From positions 2,480,001 through 2,544,000 of the forward strand of contig LR733345.1 of NCBI GenBank assembly GCA_902506225.1: a stretch of DNA of 64,000 nucleotides, read 5' to 3'. A model generated the notes under the pieces. It saw nothing but the letters and a program-made list of their open reading frames with translations, was not told where the DNA came from and did not search any database. This DNA comes from Faucicola sp902506225. GTDB taxonomy: Bacteria > Pseudomonadota > Gammaproteobacteria > Pseudomonadales > Moraxellaceae. Both the position numbers and the translations under genes were made by a program. The stretch's first letter is position 1; the number at the start of each line of letters is the position of its first letter. This document shows positions 53,586-63,103 of the stretch, piece after piece.

Positions 53586-53650
53586 CTTAGCTCTATAGCT
53601 TTGCTAGCCAGCTGATTTTTTTACCTAATTGGCTTTTTAGCTGGATGATT

Positions 53651-54136
53651 TTATTGTTTGACAGGGGTAGCTGGCATAAACTGGGCTTGGTTGACGTCAG
53701 TGCCATTGGCTTGATGTTGGGTTTTTAGTGATTTTGCTACTTCTGGCGGCATATAATTCTCATCATGCTTTGCTAATACTTCGCTTGCTACAAAAGTATT
53801 GCCTTCAAGCGCACCTGTGGCGACCACGCCCGAACCTTCGGCAAATAAATCTGGCAAAATGCCTTTATAGGAAACCGGTACAGTCGATTTAAAATCGGTG
53901 ATTTTAAATTTGACATTGAGCGGGTCTGTGCTATCTCGCTCGACACTACCACGCACGACCATGCCCCCTGCTCGGATACGGGTATCTTCAGGTGCCTTGC
54001 CTTGACTAATGGCTGTGGGGTCAAAATAATAGTCGGTTTGTTGCCCCACCGCATAAATCACAAGAACGACGGCAACGATTGCGCCAAATAAGGTTGCCAT
54101 CACCCACATTAATTTTTTTTGTCGAACTTTATTCAT
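53651..54136 (-). CDS. ccmE: Cytochrome c maturation protein CcmE (heme chaperone)
   Basis: CcmE carries heme across the periplasm, bound through a His. The 161-aa protein has one N-terminal membrane helix (MWVMATLFGAIVAVVLVIYA), an OB-fold and the heme site VLAKHDENYMPPE near residue 130, with H in the LAKHDENY motif. A Gln/Asn-rich tail follows. It is the last ccm gene; a terminator follows. Confidence 0.95.
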   Translation of the reverse strand: MNKVRQKKLMWVMATLFGAIVAVVLVIYAVGQQTDYYFDPTAISQGKAPEDTRIRAGGMVVRGSVERDSTDPLNVKFKITDFKSTVPVSYKGILPDLFAEGSGVVATGALEGNTFVASEVLAKHDENYMPPEVAKSLKTQHQANGTDVNQAQFMPATPVKQ

Positions 54137-54220
54137 CGCTTTTTTTCATCTCACTTTTGATGAACCACACTCTACGGGGCTACTTGTCTATTATAACACC
54201 GATTAGGACGATAGATACTA

Positions 54221-54430
54221 TTATCCGCTGCTCTTAGCAGTACGCTGATGACGCTGTTGCTGGCGCGCCTGCTGGGTAGTAATATCTCGGTAGGTTGCTT
54301 TACGCTGACTACGACTAAAAAAGACAAGCGCGACAATGCCTAGTAAAGTCAGTAGCCAAGTTGACCACACATAACTACCATGCCCACCCATGGCGATAAA
54401 CTCGGCAAAATTATGAAAATACGGGCTCAT
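54221..54430 (-). CDS. ccmD: CcmD heme exporter accessory protein
   Basis: CcmD is a small membrane protein that releases holo-CcmE from CcmABC. The 69-aa protein has the family motif NFAEFIAMGGHGSYVW at the start, one membrane helix (LLTLLGIVALVFFS) and a basic Gln/Arg tail. It sits between ccmC and ccmE, as expected. Confidence 0.9.
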   Translation of the reverse strand: MSPYFHNFAEFIAMGGHGSYVWSTWLLTLLGIVALVFFSRSQRKATYRDITTQQARQQQRHQRTAKSSG

Positions 54431-54546
54431 TAGTGACCTCAGGTCTGGATTTAGGTTTAGATAATGAATTGATGCTATAGGATTAAAGCTATCGCTAGTT
54501 AAATAGCAGTGCTAGAGTTTAACAAGAATGCTTTAACGATAATACT

Positions 54547-55338
54547 TTAACGATACAGCCGTTTGCACTCATCAATCACCCACTGTTTGCTACTTTCACG
54601 TTGCAAAATCAAGGTATTGGTACGATAGATGGTAAGTGCAGCCACCAAAAAATAGCTGCCTAACATCATCAGTAATAACGGAATATACATATCAGGCGGC
54701 ATTTTTGGACGCTCAGTTACGGTAAATGTCGAGCCTTGGTGCAGGGTATTCCACCAGTTGACAGAATATTTGATAATCGGCAAATTAACCGCACCGACAA
54801 TCGATAAAATCGCCGCCGCTTTACCACGACTGGCGGTATGTTCAAATGCGGCAAATAGTGCCATCACGCCTGCGTATAAAAACGCCAAAATCAGCATGGA
54901 AGTTAGACGGGCATCCCATACCCAGTATGTGCCCCAAGTAGGCTTTGCCCAAATCGAGCCTGTAAGTAAACTTAACACACAAAGAATAAAGCCAATCGGC
55001 GCAATCGCTTGGGCAACCAAATTGGCGGTTTTAATTTTCCAGACCAAAAAAATCACCCCCAAAATTGCCATACCCAAATAAATTGACATGGCTAGACTGG
55101 CAGTGGGGACATGGATAAAGATAATGCGATAACTATTGCCTTGCAAATAGTCGGGTGGTGCAAATGCCAAACCCCAAATGGCACCCACCGCTAATAGTAG
55201 CGCAGCAATGACAGCTAAATATTTCACCCAAGGGGCAAAAATACGATAAAATTCTTTGGTGCCAACAGTTTTAAGAAACCCTTGCCAAAGGTGAGAAAAA
55301 AAGCCAGTTTTGCTAACGTTTGGGGTAATTTCTGCCAT
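54547..55338 (-). CDS. ccmC: Cytochrome c maturation protein CcmC
   Basis: CcmC is an inner-membrane heme handling protein that loads heme on CcmE. The 263-aa protein has six hydrophobic helices and the WxWDARLTS segment (WGTYWVWDARLTSMLIL near residue 145), with conserved His HVP near residue 80 and LHQGST near 200. The ATG at 55338 with AAGG upstream is preferred; an ATG at 55383 lies 15 codons further up. Confidence 0.93.
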   Translation of the reverse strand: MAEITPNVSKTGFFSHLWQGFLKTVGTKEFYRIFAPWVKYLAVIAALLLAVGAIWGLAFAPPDYLQGNSYRIIFIHVPTASLAMSIYLGMAILGVIFLVWKIKTANLVAQAIAPIGFILCVLSLLTGSIWAKPTWGTYWVWDARLTSMLILAFLYAGVMALFAAFEHTASRGKAAAILSIVGAVNLPIIKYSVNWWNTLHQGSTFTVTERPKMPPDMYIPLLLMMLGSYFLVAALTIYRTNTLILQRESSKQWVIDECKRLYR

Positions 55339-55443
55339 GGAATGCGCCTTGCTTTTTTTTCTAAAATGAATGTAAGCCATCAATAATAAGATATTTGTTC
55401 GCTTATTTTACTGGTATTTGGGGATTTTTTCATCTAAAAATCA

Positions 55444-56112
55444 TCAGCTTAACCAAGCCAGTTTTAATGAAAATGCAATCACAAAAGGCGTGACGATGAC
55501 TGCCAAAATACTGCCCGCCAGTAATAGGGCTAAAATCGGATAACCGTTAAGCCCCATGGCAAATTGCCCCACTGCCCCCGTGGCAAAAATCAGCACAGGG
55601 AGCTGCATCGGTAAGGAAATCAATGGCACTAACACCGCGCCGTTTTTCAGCGATAATGTCAAGCTGCTGGCAATCGCTGATAAGCACAACAAAATCGGAC
55701 TACCCACCAAAATTGAAGCACTCAGGGCAATGGCTGCTTGGCTGGTCAAGCCAAAAAGCGGCATCGCCAAAAATGCGAGCAGACACACCATTCCCGCACT
55801 GGTCAGCCAATGCACGATGAGCCGTACTAGCACCCAAGTGGGAATCGAGGCACGAGCGACAACCAATTGCGCCAGTGTGCCGTTATCGAGGGCTGGGCGA
55901 AATAAGTTTTCCATACCCATAATCAGTGACAATAACGCTGCAATCCATACCGCAGGCGCGCCTAGTTGCTGCAGTAATTTTGGCTCTGTCCCCATCGCCA
56001 GGGGAAATAAAGTGATGATAATTAAAAACAACACCAGTGGATATAACCACTGCACTTTGTTTTGTTGCTTGATTTGCCATTCACGTTGCCACAGGGCAGA
56101 AAAATCAATCAT
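55444..56112 (-). CDS. ccmB: Heme exporter membrane subunit CcmB
   Basis: CcmB is the integral membrane part of the CcmAB transporter. The 222-aa protein has six hydrophobic helices, an N-terminal FSALWQREWQIK segment typical of CcmB, and FRPALDNGTLAQLV near residue 72. It follows ccmA by 11 bases and precedes ccmC by about 100 bases. Confidence 0.92.
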   Translation of the reverse strand: MIDFSALWQREWQIKQQNKVQWLYPLVLFLIIITLFPLAMGTEPKLLQQLGAPAVWIAALLSLIMGMENLFRPALDNGTLAQLVVARASIPTWVLVRLIVHWLTSAGMVCLLAFLAMPLFGLTSQAAIALSASILVGSPILLCLSAIASSLTLSLKNGAVLVPLISLPMQLPVLIFATGAVGQFAMGLNGYPILALLLAGSILAVIVTPFVIAFSLKLAWLS

Positions 56113-56123
56113 TGCAGTTGCCC

Positions 56124-56786
56124 CTAAACCATATACAAGGTTAAATCTAATTGCTTGTTGGCGACGGCGACAGTTTGGTGACTGGTCATGAGCACTGCCC
56201 CGCCGCGCTGAACGAATGTCTGCATCAAGTGTTCAATTTTGGCAATCATATTGACATCAAGCGCAGTCAGCGGCTCATCAAGTAGCCAGCAAGGAAATTG
56301 CGCTACATACTCAACCGCAAACAGCAAGCGTGCCAAACCCACGCGGCGCGTCTGCCCTGCTGAGAGTTGATAGCAGTTGATTTTCTCATAACCTGCTAAC
56401 CCAACCCAATCGAGTGCTTGCTCAAGGGCGTCTGCGCTTGGTTTGATGCCATACAAGGCTAACAAAAATCGCAAATTTTGCTCAACGGTGAGTTGCAAAT
56501 GAATACCCAATTGGTGCGCCACATAAAATGGCTGCACGGGTAATCCTGCCTTGCCCTGCCAGCTGATATCACCGGTCAACACAGGAATCAACCCTGCAAG
56601 CTGCATCAAAAATGTGGTTTTGCCGGTGCCATTTTCACCCACCAAATGACAAATATCGCCACGGTTTAGCACCAAATTCACCGCTTCACACAGCGGAAAT
56701 TCACCACGTTGTATGGTGACATTGTGACAGTTTAGCAGCGAACTAGTCGTTGCCGCAGGCATAGCAGTGAGTATTGGATTTGGCAT
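56124..56786 (-). CDS. ccmA: Heme exporter ATPase CcmA
   Basis: CcmA is the ABC ATPase that powers release of holo-CcmE. The protein has Walker A GENGTGKTTF, signature LSAGQTRRVGLARL and Walker B WLLDEPLTALD, with H-loop TSHQ. The start is uncertain: ATGs at 56786 and 56762 both fit (220 or 212 aa; E. coli 207), and a TTG at 56807 is unlikely. It is the first gene of ccmABCDE. ccmF, ccmG and ccmH are not in the window. Confidence 0.92.
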   Translation of the reverse strand: MPNPILTAMPAATTSSLLNCHNVTIQRGEFPLCEAVNLVLNRGDICHLVGENGTGKTTFLMQLAGLIPVLTGDISWQGKAGLPVQPFYVAHQLGIHLQLTVEQNLRFLLALYGIKPSADALEQALDWVGLAGYEKINCYQLSAGQTRRVGLARLLFAVEYVAQFPCWLLDEPLTALDVNMIAKIEHLMQTFVQRGGAVLMTSHQTVAVANKQLDLTLYMV

Positions 56787-57057
56787 AGCATTGATTAAAA
56801 TTTGCAAGTCATTAAATAGATAACAGATTAAATTGATAAATCACGGCCTCATACCCATTGTATAGATAATTGGCTAAAGTTGTGTAGAAAGCTTATTATA
56901 TACTAACTTGCGACAGGTCTTTGCTATTATCCATATAAAGCTTGGTGATAGCGTCAAAGTTTTACCAACCTGTTTGTTAACCTTTTTGTTTTTTAACTGT
57001 TCTGCTTTTCGTTTTTCTTTCTATTTTTAGCTATTTTTTGTTGGGTAAGTGAAATCA

Positions 57058-57840
57058 ATGTCCAAAAATCCGAAGCGTTTATGGCAACGCCTAAAACTGT
57101 TCTTTACTGCTGAAAAATCAGCGCCGCTCCCTGTAGCCGATAAAACAACTGACCCTAGTCATTATGCTGAGACAAGCGAGCATAGCGATGCTACTGGATA
57201 TCAGCCTTTTGCCCAAAACCCGGTCAATGCGGCGTTCGATGAACATAGCCATTCACAAGATGAACCGTTTTTAGCCAGTGAGTCCCCCGAGTCAGATGAC
57301 GAATTCGAGCTACAACCGATTACCCCCGATGATATAGAGCACATCTTAGCCAGTATGGGTTATCAATTTATGTATCACCCTGCCAGCGAGCAAGATGAGC
57401 AAAGTATTCATCATTATACGATGCAAGTGTCGGATAAAGAGCGGCATTGGGGTTGTATGATTCGTTTTTTTAGTGAGCAGCAATTGATTGCGGTATACAG
57501 TATTTATCCCACTGCGATTGCTGAAGCCAATCGCCCAGAGATGCTCGCCATGTTGGCTTATCTAAATTATGATTTGATGATTGGCAATTTGGAAATGGAT
57601 GTGATGGACGGCGAGCTGCGCTTTAAGACGTCGCTTGATTTGGAAGTGACTGGGGTGAGCGAGCTAATTATGAGTTATTTGCTACAGAGTAATTTCTCGT
57701 TGTTTTCACGGCTGTATGACACCATTCGCGAGATGATTGAGCAGCCGCATACTACGCACGATTTGCAAGGTGCTGTAGACAAACTGATTGACTCTCAGCA
57801 AGCGCGCAATTTTTTCTTGGCGTCTGATGCCATTCAATAA
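57058..57840 (+). CDS. YbjN domain-containing protein
   Basis: YbjN-family proteins are small regulators or chaperone-like proteins of unclear role; E. coli ybjN affects motility and stress. The N-terminal 90 residues are acidic and low-complexity (EHSHSQDEPFLASESPESDD), followed by the YbjN fold from about residue 95 (PDDIEHILASMGYQF). ATG at 57058 is preferred to the GTG three codons earlier. It is followed by a shared terminator. Confidence 0.75.
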   Translation: MSKNPKRLWQRLKLFFTAEKSAPLPVADKTTDPSHYAETSEHSDATGYQPFAQNPVNAAFDEHSHSQDEPFLASESPESDDEFELQPITPDDIEHILASMGYQFMYHPASEQDEQSIHHYTMQVSDKERHWGCMIRFFSEQQLIAVYSIYPTAIAEANRPEMLAMLAYLNYDLMIGNLEMDVMDGELRFKTSLDLEVTGVSELIMSYLLQSNFSLFSRLYDTIREMIEQPHTTHDLQGAVDKLIDSQQARNFFLASDAIQ

Positions 57841-57855
57841 TAAGTGGCCAACATA

Positions 57856-57890
57856 AAAAAAGGCGATGACATCCATTCATCGCCTTTTTT
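57856..57890. terminator. Bidirectional terminator between ybjN-like gene and fadH
   Basis: AAAAAAGGCGATGA-N7-TCATCGCCTTTTTT is a perfect 14-bp stem with flanking A and T runs on both sides. It can end both convergent genes. Confidence 0.93.
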
Positions 57891-57908
57891 ATGACATAGT
57901 AAAAGCTG

Positions 57909-60014
57909 CTACAACATGGCAGCGACTTCCGCACCTTCGCGAATGGCACGTTTGGCGTCCAATTCGCCTGCCAATTTTGCCCCGCCAATCAAGTGATATT
58001 GGGCTGTCAAGTCATCACCCACCGCAGGCATCAAGTGATTGACCGATTCTTGCCCCGCGCAGATGACGATACTATCAACGCGCAACAATTGGCTATGACC
58101 GTCTGGGTTAGTAATCCAAATCCCTTCATTGGTAATTTTCTCATAGCCAATGCCGCTCACCTGTTTGACGCCATGCTTGTTGATATGAGCACGGTGCACC
58201 CAGCCTGAGGTTTTATTGAGACCTGCCCCCAAGCGACCTTTTTTACGCTGCATCAAATACACTTCACGGGTCGGGGTAATAGGCTCTGGTTTTACCAGTC
58301 CACCTTCGCTGTCATAATGTGGGTTGGTGTCTACGCCCCACTCACGTTTCCACGATTCCACGCTTTGCGGATGCGGTTGATAAATCACCTTGCCTTGGGC
58401 ATCTTTTTCAAATGGTTTAACATGGGTGGAGGTCAAATATTCGCTGACATCAAAGCCAATACCGCCTGCACCGATCACCGCGACTCGCTTACCTGCAACT
58501 TTTTGACCCGATAGCAATTCGGCATAGCTCATCACTTGCGGTAACTCCACCCCTTCAAAGTCAAGCGCCCGTGGCACAACGCCTGTGGCAATAATCACAT
58601 CATCAAACTGACCTGACTCTAGCTCTTCTTTGCTCACTTTATGATTCAGTTTGAGCTCAATGTCTAAACTGTCCACCAAATTGGTAAAGTAACGGATGGT
58701 TTCAAAGAACTCTTCTTTACCGGGAATCACTTTGGCATAGTTAAACTGTCCGCCGATTTTATCCTGTGCTTCAAACAAGGTGACCTGATGACCACGTTTG
58801 GCGGCGACCGTCGCCGCTGATAAGCCTGCCATGCCTGCACCCACTACGGCAATTTTTTTGGCTTTTTTGGCAGGTTTATAGACCAGCTCGGTTTCATAAC
58901 AGGCTTGGGGATTGACCAGACAGGTTGAGCGTTTATTGTCAAATGTATGATCTAGACATGCTTGGTTACAGCCGATACAAGTATTAATCAGATGGGTCTG
59001 CCCAAGGCTGGCTTTTGCCACCCAGTCTGGGTCTGCCAAGAACGGACGCGCCATTTGTACCAAGTCAGCTTGGTTCTCTGCTAGCAGCTGTTCGGCAGTC
59101 TCTGGCATATTGACACGGTTGGCAGCAATCACAGGAATACTCACGTGGCGTTTGACTTCAGCAATCACATCGGCAAACGCTGCGCGTGGTACCGACGTGA
59201 CGATGGTCGGGATACGCGCTTCATGCCAGCCAATCCCCGTATTTATTATGGTCACGCCGGCTTTTTCGATGGCTTTGGCGATGGTAATGACTTCATCCAT
59301 GGTGTTGCCATCAGGCACCAAGTCAATCATCGACAAACGGAAGGTGATAATAAACGCTTCTCCCACCGCCTCGCGTACCGCTTTGATGACTTCAAGGGCA
59401 AAACGCATACGGTTTTCTAGACTGCCACCCCATTGGTCGGTGCGCTGATTGACGTGATTGCTTAAAAACTGATTGAGTAAATAGCCTTCTGAACCCATGA
59501 TTTCGACGCCATCATAGCCCGCCATTTGTGCAAGTTTGGCAGTTTTGGCATAGTCTTTGATAGTCGCCAAAATATTTTTTTCACTCATTTGACGGGGTTT
59601 GAAAGGTGAAATAGGCGACTTGATGGCACTGGCTGATACCGCCAATGGATGATAACCATAGCGACCGCTATGCAGAATTTGCAAGATGATTTTGCAGTCA
59701 TATTGGTGCACAGCTTTGGTGACTTTACGATGATTAACTACATCGCCTTTGTGATTGAGCGTCCCGCCTGCCGGCACTAACCAACCTTCATGATTGGGCG
59801 AGATACCGCCCGTGATCATCATGGCAACTCCCCCTTTGGCGCGCTCAGCAAAATAAGCGGCTAGCTTTGGATAGTTAAAGAACCGATCTTCAAGCCCTGT
59901 GTGCATCGAGCCCATCACAATACGATTTTTTAACGTGGTAAATCCTAAATCCAGCGGTTCAAAAATATGCGGATAATAGGTGTTATGAGTAGATATCTGG
60001 CTGTTATTTGACAT
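57909..60014 (-). CDS. fadH: NADPH-dependent 2,4-dienoyl-CoA reductase
   Basis: FadH reduces 2,4-dienoyl-CoA in oxidation of unsaturated fatty acids, with FMN, FAD and a 4Fe-4S cluster. The 701-aa protein has a TIM-barrel FMN domain (KNRIVMGSMHTGLED near residue 30). The cluster motif is C346-IG-C349-NQA-C353 with C365 downstream. The FAD loop is IAVVGAGMAGLSAA and the NADPH loop is VAVIGAGGIGFDV. The ATG at 60014 follows AAGGA; an upstream in-frame ATG at 60044 is not needed. It is divergent from a DegV gene. Confidence 0.93.
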   Translation of the reverse strand: MSNNSQISTHNTYYPHIFEPLDLGFTTLKNRIVMGSMHTGLEDRFFNYPKLAAYFAERAKGGVAMMITGGISPNHEGWLVPAGGTLNHKGDVVNHRKVTKAVHQYDCKIILQILHSGRYGYHPLAVSASAIKSPISPFKPRQMSEKNILATIKDYAKTAKLAQMAGYDGVEIMGSEGYLLNQFLSNHVNQRTDQWGGSLENRMRFALEVIKAVREAVGEAFIITFRLSMIDLVPDGNTMDEVITIAKAIEKAGVTIINTGIGWHEARIPTIVTSVPRAAFADVIAEVKRHVSIPVIAANRVNMPETAEQLLAENQADLVQMARPFLADPDWVAKASLGQTHLINTCIGCNQACLDHTFDNKRSTCLVNPQACYETELVYKPAKKAKKIAVVGAGMAGLSAATVAAKRGHQVTLFEAQDKIGGQFNYAKVIPGKEEFFETIRYFTNLVDSLDIELKLNHKVSKEELESGQFDDVIIATGVVPRALDFEGVELPQVMSYAELLSGQKVAGKRVAVIGAGGIGFDVSEYLTSTHVKPFEKDAQGKVIYQPHPQSVESWKREWGVDTNPHYDSEGGLVKPEPITPTREVYLMQRKKGRLGAGLNKTSGWVHRAHINKHGVKQVSGIGYEKITNEGIWITNPDGHSQLLRVDSIVICAGQESVNHLMPAVGDDLTAQYHLIGGAKLAGELDAKRAIREGAEVAAML

Positions 60015-60184
60015 AAATAATCCTTGGCAGTAATTTCCTTTCACTATTTGGTCACATTAAGGAATTAATCTTGTCATTTTGTCAATAAGTTCGTTTTCAT
60101 AATCAATTCGTTAATGTGGGAATTCGTCAATTTGGTCACGCAATGTAGCTGTATCAACATACCTTAAGCATACATCAAACCAAA

Positions 60185-60200
60185 AATAGGTCAACCTATT
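60185..60200. promoter_or_regulatory. Palindrome in the fadH/degV divergent promoter region
   Basis: AATAGGT-CA-ACCTATT has perfect 7-bp arms and lies between the two divergent starts (about 170 bases from fadH and 128 from degV). It is a candidate operator for a fatty-acid regulator, but the regulator is unknown. Confidence 0.4.
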
Positions 60201-60327
60201 ATAAAGAGTCATCTTTGAAAGCATAAGGCAAATTTTGTCCCGATGAGTCTACAAAAAAAATCATGCTTATTTTTGCGACAATGTTAATATTAAGCTAGGA
60301 TAAAAGTACAACAGGAGGGAAATTACT

Positions 60328-61173
60328 GTGAAAAAAATGATTGTTAGCACGTCCACGTCATGTCTAGGCGACCTTGGCATTCCAGAAAATGTCAAAATGT
60401 TGCCAATGAATATCCATATGGGCGGTGCCAATTATCTAGATGGACAAGACCTAAGCCTAGATAGGCTGTCGCGTGTTCTACTCGATAACCCTAATATCGA
60501 CATCAGTACCTCAGCACCCACTGAAAATCAGCTCATTGAATTCTTTTATCAACTCATCAAAGAAGACGTGCAAGAAGTTTTAATCATCTGTTTATCCTCT
60601 TCTTTAAGCCAAACCTACAATAACTTGCTCAATATCAGCTCGATGTTTGGTCATCGCATGAAAATTTATCTCTATGATTCACGCACGATTTCACATGGCG
60701 AAGCGATTCTTGTACAAGAAGCCTCACGCTTACTCAAACAAGGCATGGAAATCCCTCAAATCATCACCGAAATCAACCGCCTGCGCGATAAAATCCATAT
60801 CTATTTGGCAGTTGATAACCTTAAAGGTATGATTCGCACCAAACGTATTTCAGCCCCAGTCGGGTTTTTTGCCAATTTATTCGGTATTAAACCGATTGTA
60901 AAAATGGAAGACTCAGGGGAAATGGTCGCCTTTGAAAAGGTGCGCAGTTTTGAAAAATGTATTGAGCGACTCGCGGATGCTGCCATCAACGCCGCCAATG
61001 GTAAAAAAGGTAAAATGTATGTGATCAGTGGTAATTTAAACCCTCATACCAAGTCACTACTTAACTATTTATCATCACGCGGTTACGATAAAACCGAGGT
61101 TCTTCCTGCCGCCAGTGTCTCTATAGCAAATATCGGTGTGTTCACACTTGGCTGCGTATTTGTCGAAGACTAA
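60328..61173 (+). CDS. DegV family fatty-acid-binding protein
   Basis: DegV proteins bind fatty acids and, in Gram-positives, supply them to fatty acid kinase FakA. The 281-aa protein has the family pattern: an STSTSCLG segment near residue 7, DISTSAPTENQLIEFF near residue 57, LCLSSSLSQTYNN-like CLSSSLSQTYNN near 91 and a GFFANLFGIKPI-type loop near 177. The start is GTG at 60328, because AGGAGG ends nine bases before it, whereas the ATG at 60337 would be 18 away. No fakA is seen here. The neighbours are fadH (divergent) and an acyl-CoA synthetase downstream. Confidence 0.88.
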   Translation: MKKMIVSTSTSCLGDLGIPENVKMLPMNIHMGGANYLDGQDLSLDRLSRVLLDNPNIDISTSAPTENQLIEFFYQLIKEDVQEVLIICLSSSLSQTYNNLLNISSMFGHRMKIYLYDSRTISHGEAILVQEASRLLKQGMEIPQIITEINRLRDKIHIYLAVDNLKGMIRTKRISAPVGFFANLFGIKPIVKMEDSGEMVAFEKVRSFEKCIERLADAAINAANGKKGKMYVISGNLNPHTKSLLNYLSSRGYDKTEVLPAASVSIANIGVFTLGCVFVED

Positions 61174-61327
61174 ACCCTGACTGGGTTTGCTAGCTTATAA
61201 AACAACAGGCGAAGCTGTCTATTTTTGTCATTTTTTATATTTGTGAAAAAGCAGATTGATATATAGGATTTGGTCAAGATCCTTGTTATGATAAAGGCGT
61301 TTATTTGTTAACTACAAGGATGTCGTT

Positions 61328-63103
61328 ATGCCAAACTTCCATACAGGGCTGGAAAAAAATCCTGCCAACTATACCGCGCTTACTCCCATTGATTTTATTG
61401 AGCGTACTGCTAGCATCTATCCCGATCAAACGGCGATTGTGTATAAAGATTATGAGCACAATGACCTACGGCAAAGTTGGGGCGAAACCTATAATCGCTG
61501 CCGCAAAATGTCGGATGCCCTAAAAAAACTGGGCATCGATAAAGACGATACTGTTGCAGTGCTACTGCCCAATACCCCACCTATGGTTGAAGTCGCGTTT
61601 GGCGTACCCATGTCTGGTGGTGTGCTATGTACCTTAAATACCCGTTTGGATATCAATGCTTTGGTCTTTTGCCTACAGCACAGTGAGGCTAAAGTATTGA
61701 TTGTCGATACTGAGTTTGAACAGCATATTGCACTGGTTCAAGAGTCATTTCCTAACTTAATTATCATTCATGCCACCGACCCTGCGGTCACGCCCACTGA
61801 ACAATTTGGCAACATGACCTATGAAGAATTGATCGCCTCAGGAACCGATTTAGACAACTGGGAAAAACCCACTGATGAATGGGACGCCATCGCGCTCAAC
61901 TACACATCAGGTACCACAGGTATCCCAAAAGGCGTGGTGTATCACCATCGCGGCGCCACCTTAAATGCCGTCTCTAATATTTTAGATTGGGATATGCCAA
62001 AGCACCCCGTGTATTTATGGACGCTCCCCTTGTTTCACTGCAATGGATGGAGCTTTCCTTGGAGCATTGGCGAGCGTGCGGGTACCAATGTGTGCTTACG
62101 CAAAATTGATGCTGATTTGATTTTACGGTTGATTGCCGATGAAAAGGTCACCCACTATAGCGCAGCGCCTATCGTACACAACATGATTGCCAATGCTAAT
62201 GAAGCGCTCAAAAAAGCCATCAAACATGAAGTACGTTGTAATGTCGCAGGCGCACCACCGCCTGAGTCTTTGCTCGCCAAAATGGAAGAAATGGGTTTTA
62301 AAATCACGCATGTATACGGTTTGACAGAAGTATATGGTCCCGTCACCTTGTGTGTTGAGCGCCCAGAATGGGAAGATTTGACTGTCAGTGAACGCGCGCA
62401 AAAAAAATCCCGCCAAGGCATGAAATCACATCTATTAGCGGGGTTTGATGTATTCAAACAAGGCACCACTACCCCAGTTGCAGCCGATGGTAGCGAAATT
62501 GGTGAGCTTGCTATCCGCGGCAATATGGTGATGAAAGGCTATCTAAAAAATCGCAAAGCCACCGCAGAAGCCTTTGACGGTGGCTGGTTTAAGACCGGTG
62601 ACTTGGGCGTCAAATACCCAGATGGTTACATCAAAATTATGGATCGGCTCAAAGACATCATCATCTCGGGCGGTGAGAATATCTCAAGCATCGAAATAGA
62701 AAACGTGCTGTATCGTATGCCCGAAGTGGAAAGCTGTGGGGTGGTGGCTGCTCCCCATGACAAATGGGGTGAAGTACCGGTAGCCTTTATCGAAATCCGT
62801 GAAGGCTCGACGCTAGATCGGGAAGATATCATTGCCCATTGCCGTAAATATTTGGCAGGTTTTCAAGTGCCTAAACATATTATTTTTGCGCAAATTCCAA
62901 AAACCTCGACAGGTAAAGTGCAAAAATTTGAGCTACGTCAAGCGGCGCGCTCACTGGCGCATGAAGAAGCAAAAATCACTCACCATCATCCGCAAAGCTA
63001 TTTGGCAGCGACACCTGACTCAAACCCTAGCACTGCCATGCCTAGCTCTGCCACAGCTAGCGACACCCAAACCAACGATTCACCAGAAGATGCGGCGCAC
63101 TAA
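61328..63103 (+). CDS. Acyl-CoA synthetase (AMP-forming)
   Basis: This enzyme activates a carboxylic acid with ATP and CoA. The 591-aa protein has the AMP-binding motif TSGTTGIPKG near residue 194, YGLTEVYGP near 331, WFKTGDLG near 420 and the C-terminal catalytic lysine in TSTGKVQK. The text PLFHCNGWSFPW is typical of the medium-chain acyl / AlkK or DmdB-like group, so the substrate may be medium-chain or methylmercaptopropionate-like acids. A Ser/Thr/Ala-rich tail of about 40 residues follows. AAGGA lies before the ATG. It lies downstream of the DegV gene with a 154-base gap. Confidence 0.9.
   Translation: MPNFHTGLEKNPANYTALTPIDFIERTASIYPDQTAIVYKDYEHNDLRQSWGETYNRCRKMSDALKKLGIDKDDTVAVLLPNTPPMVEVAFGVPMSGGVLCTLNTRLDINALVFCLQHSEAKVLIVDTEFEQHIALVQESFPNLIIIHATDPAVTPTEQFGNMTYEELIASGTDLDNWEKPTDEWDAIALNYTSGTTGIPKGVVYHHRGATLNAVSNILDWDMPKHPVYLWTLPLFHCNGWSFPWSIGERAGTNVCLRKIDADLILRLIADEKVTHYSAAPIVHNMIANANEALKKAIKHEVRCNVAGAPPPESLLAKMEEMGFKITHVYGLTEVYGPVTLCVERPEWEDLTVSERAQKKSRQGMKSHLLAGFDVFKQGTTTPVAADGSEIGELAIRGNMVMKGYLKNRKATAEAFDGGWFKTGDLGVKYPDGYIKIMDRLKDIIISGGENISSIEIENVLYRMPEVESCGVVAAPHDKWGEVPVAFIEIREGSTLDREDIIAHCRKYLAGFQVPKHIIFAQIPKTSTGKVQKFELRQAARSLAHEEAKITHHHPQSYLAATPDSNPSTAMPSSATASDTQTNDSPEDAAH

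Noticed and set aside
56787..56807. TTG start of ccmA
   Set aside because: ATGs just downstream fit family length and no ribosome site supports the TTG.
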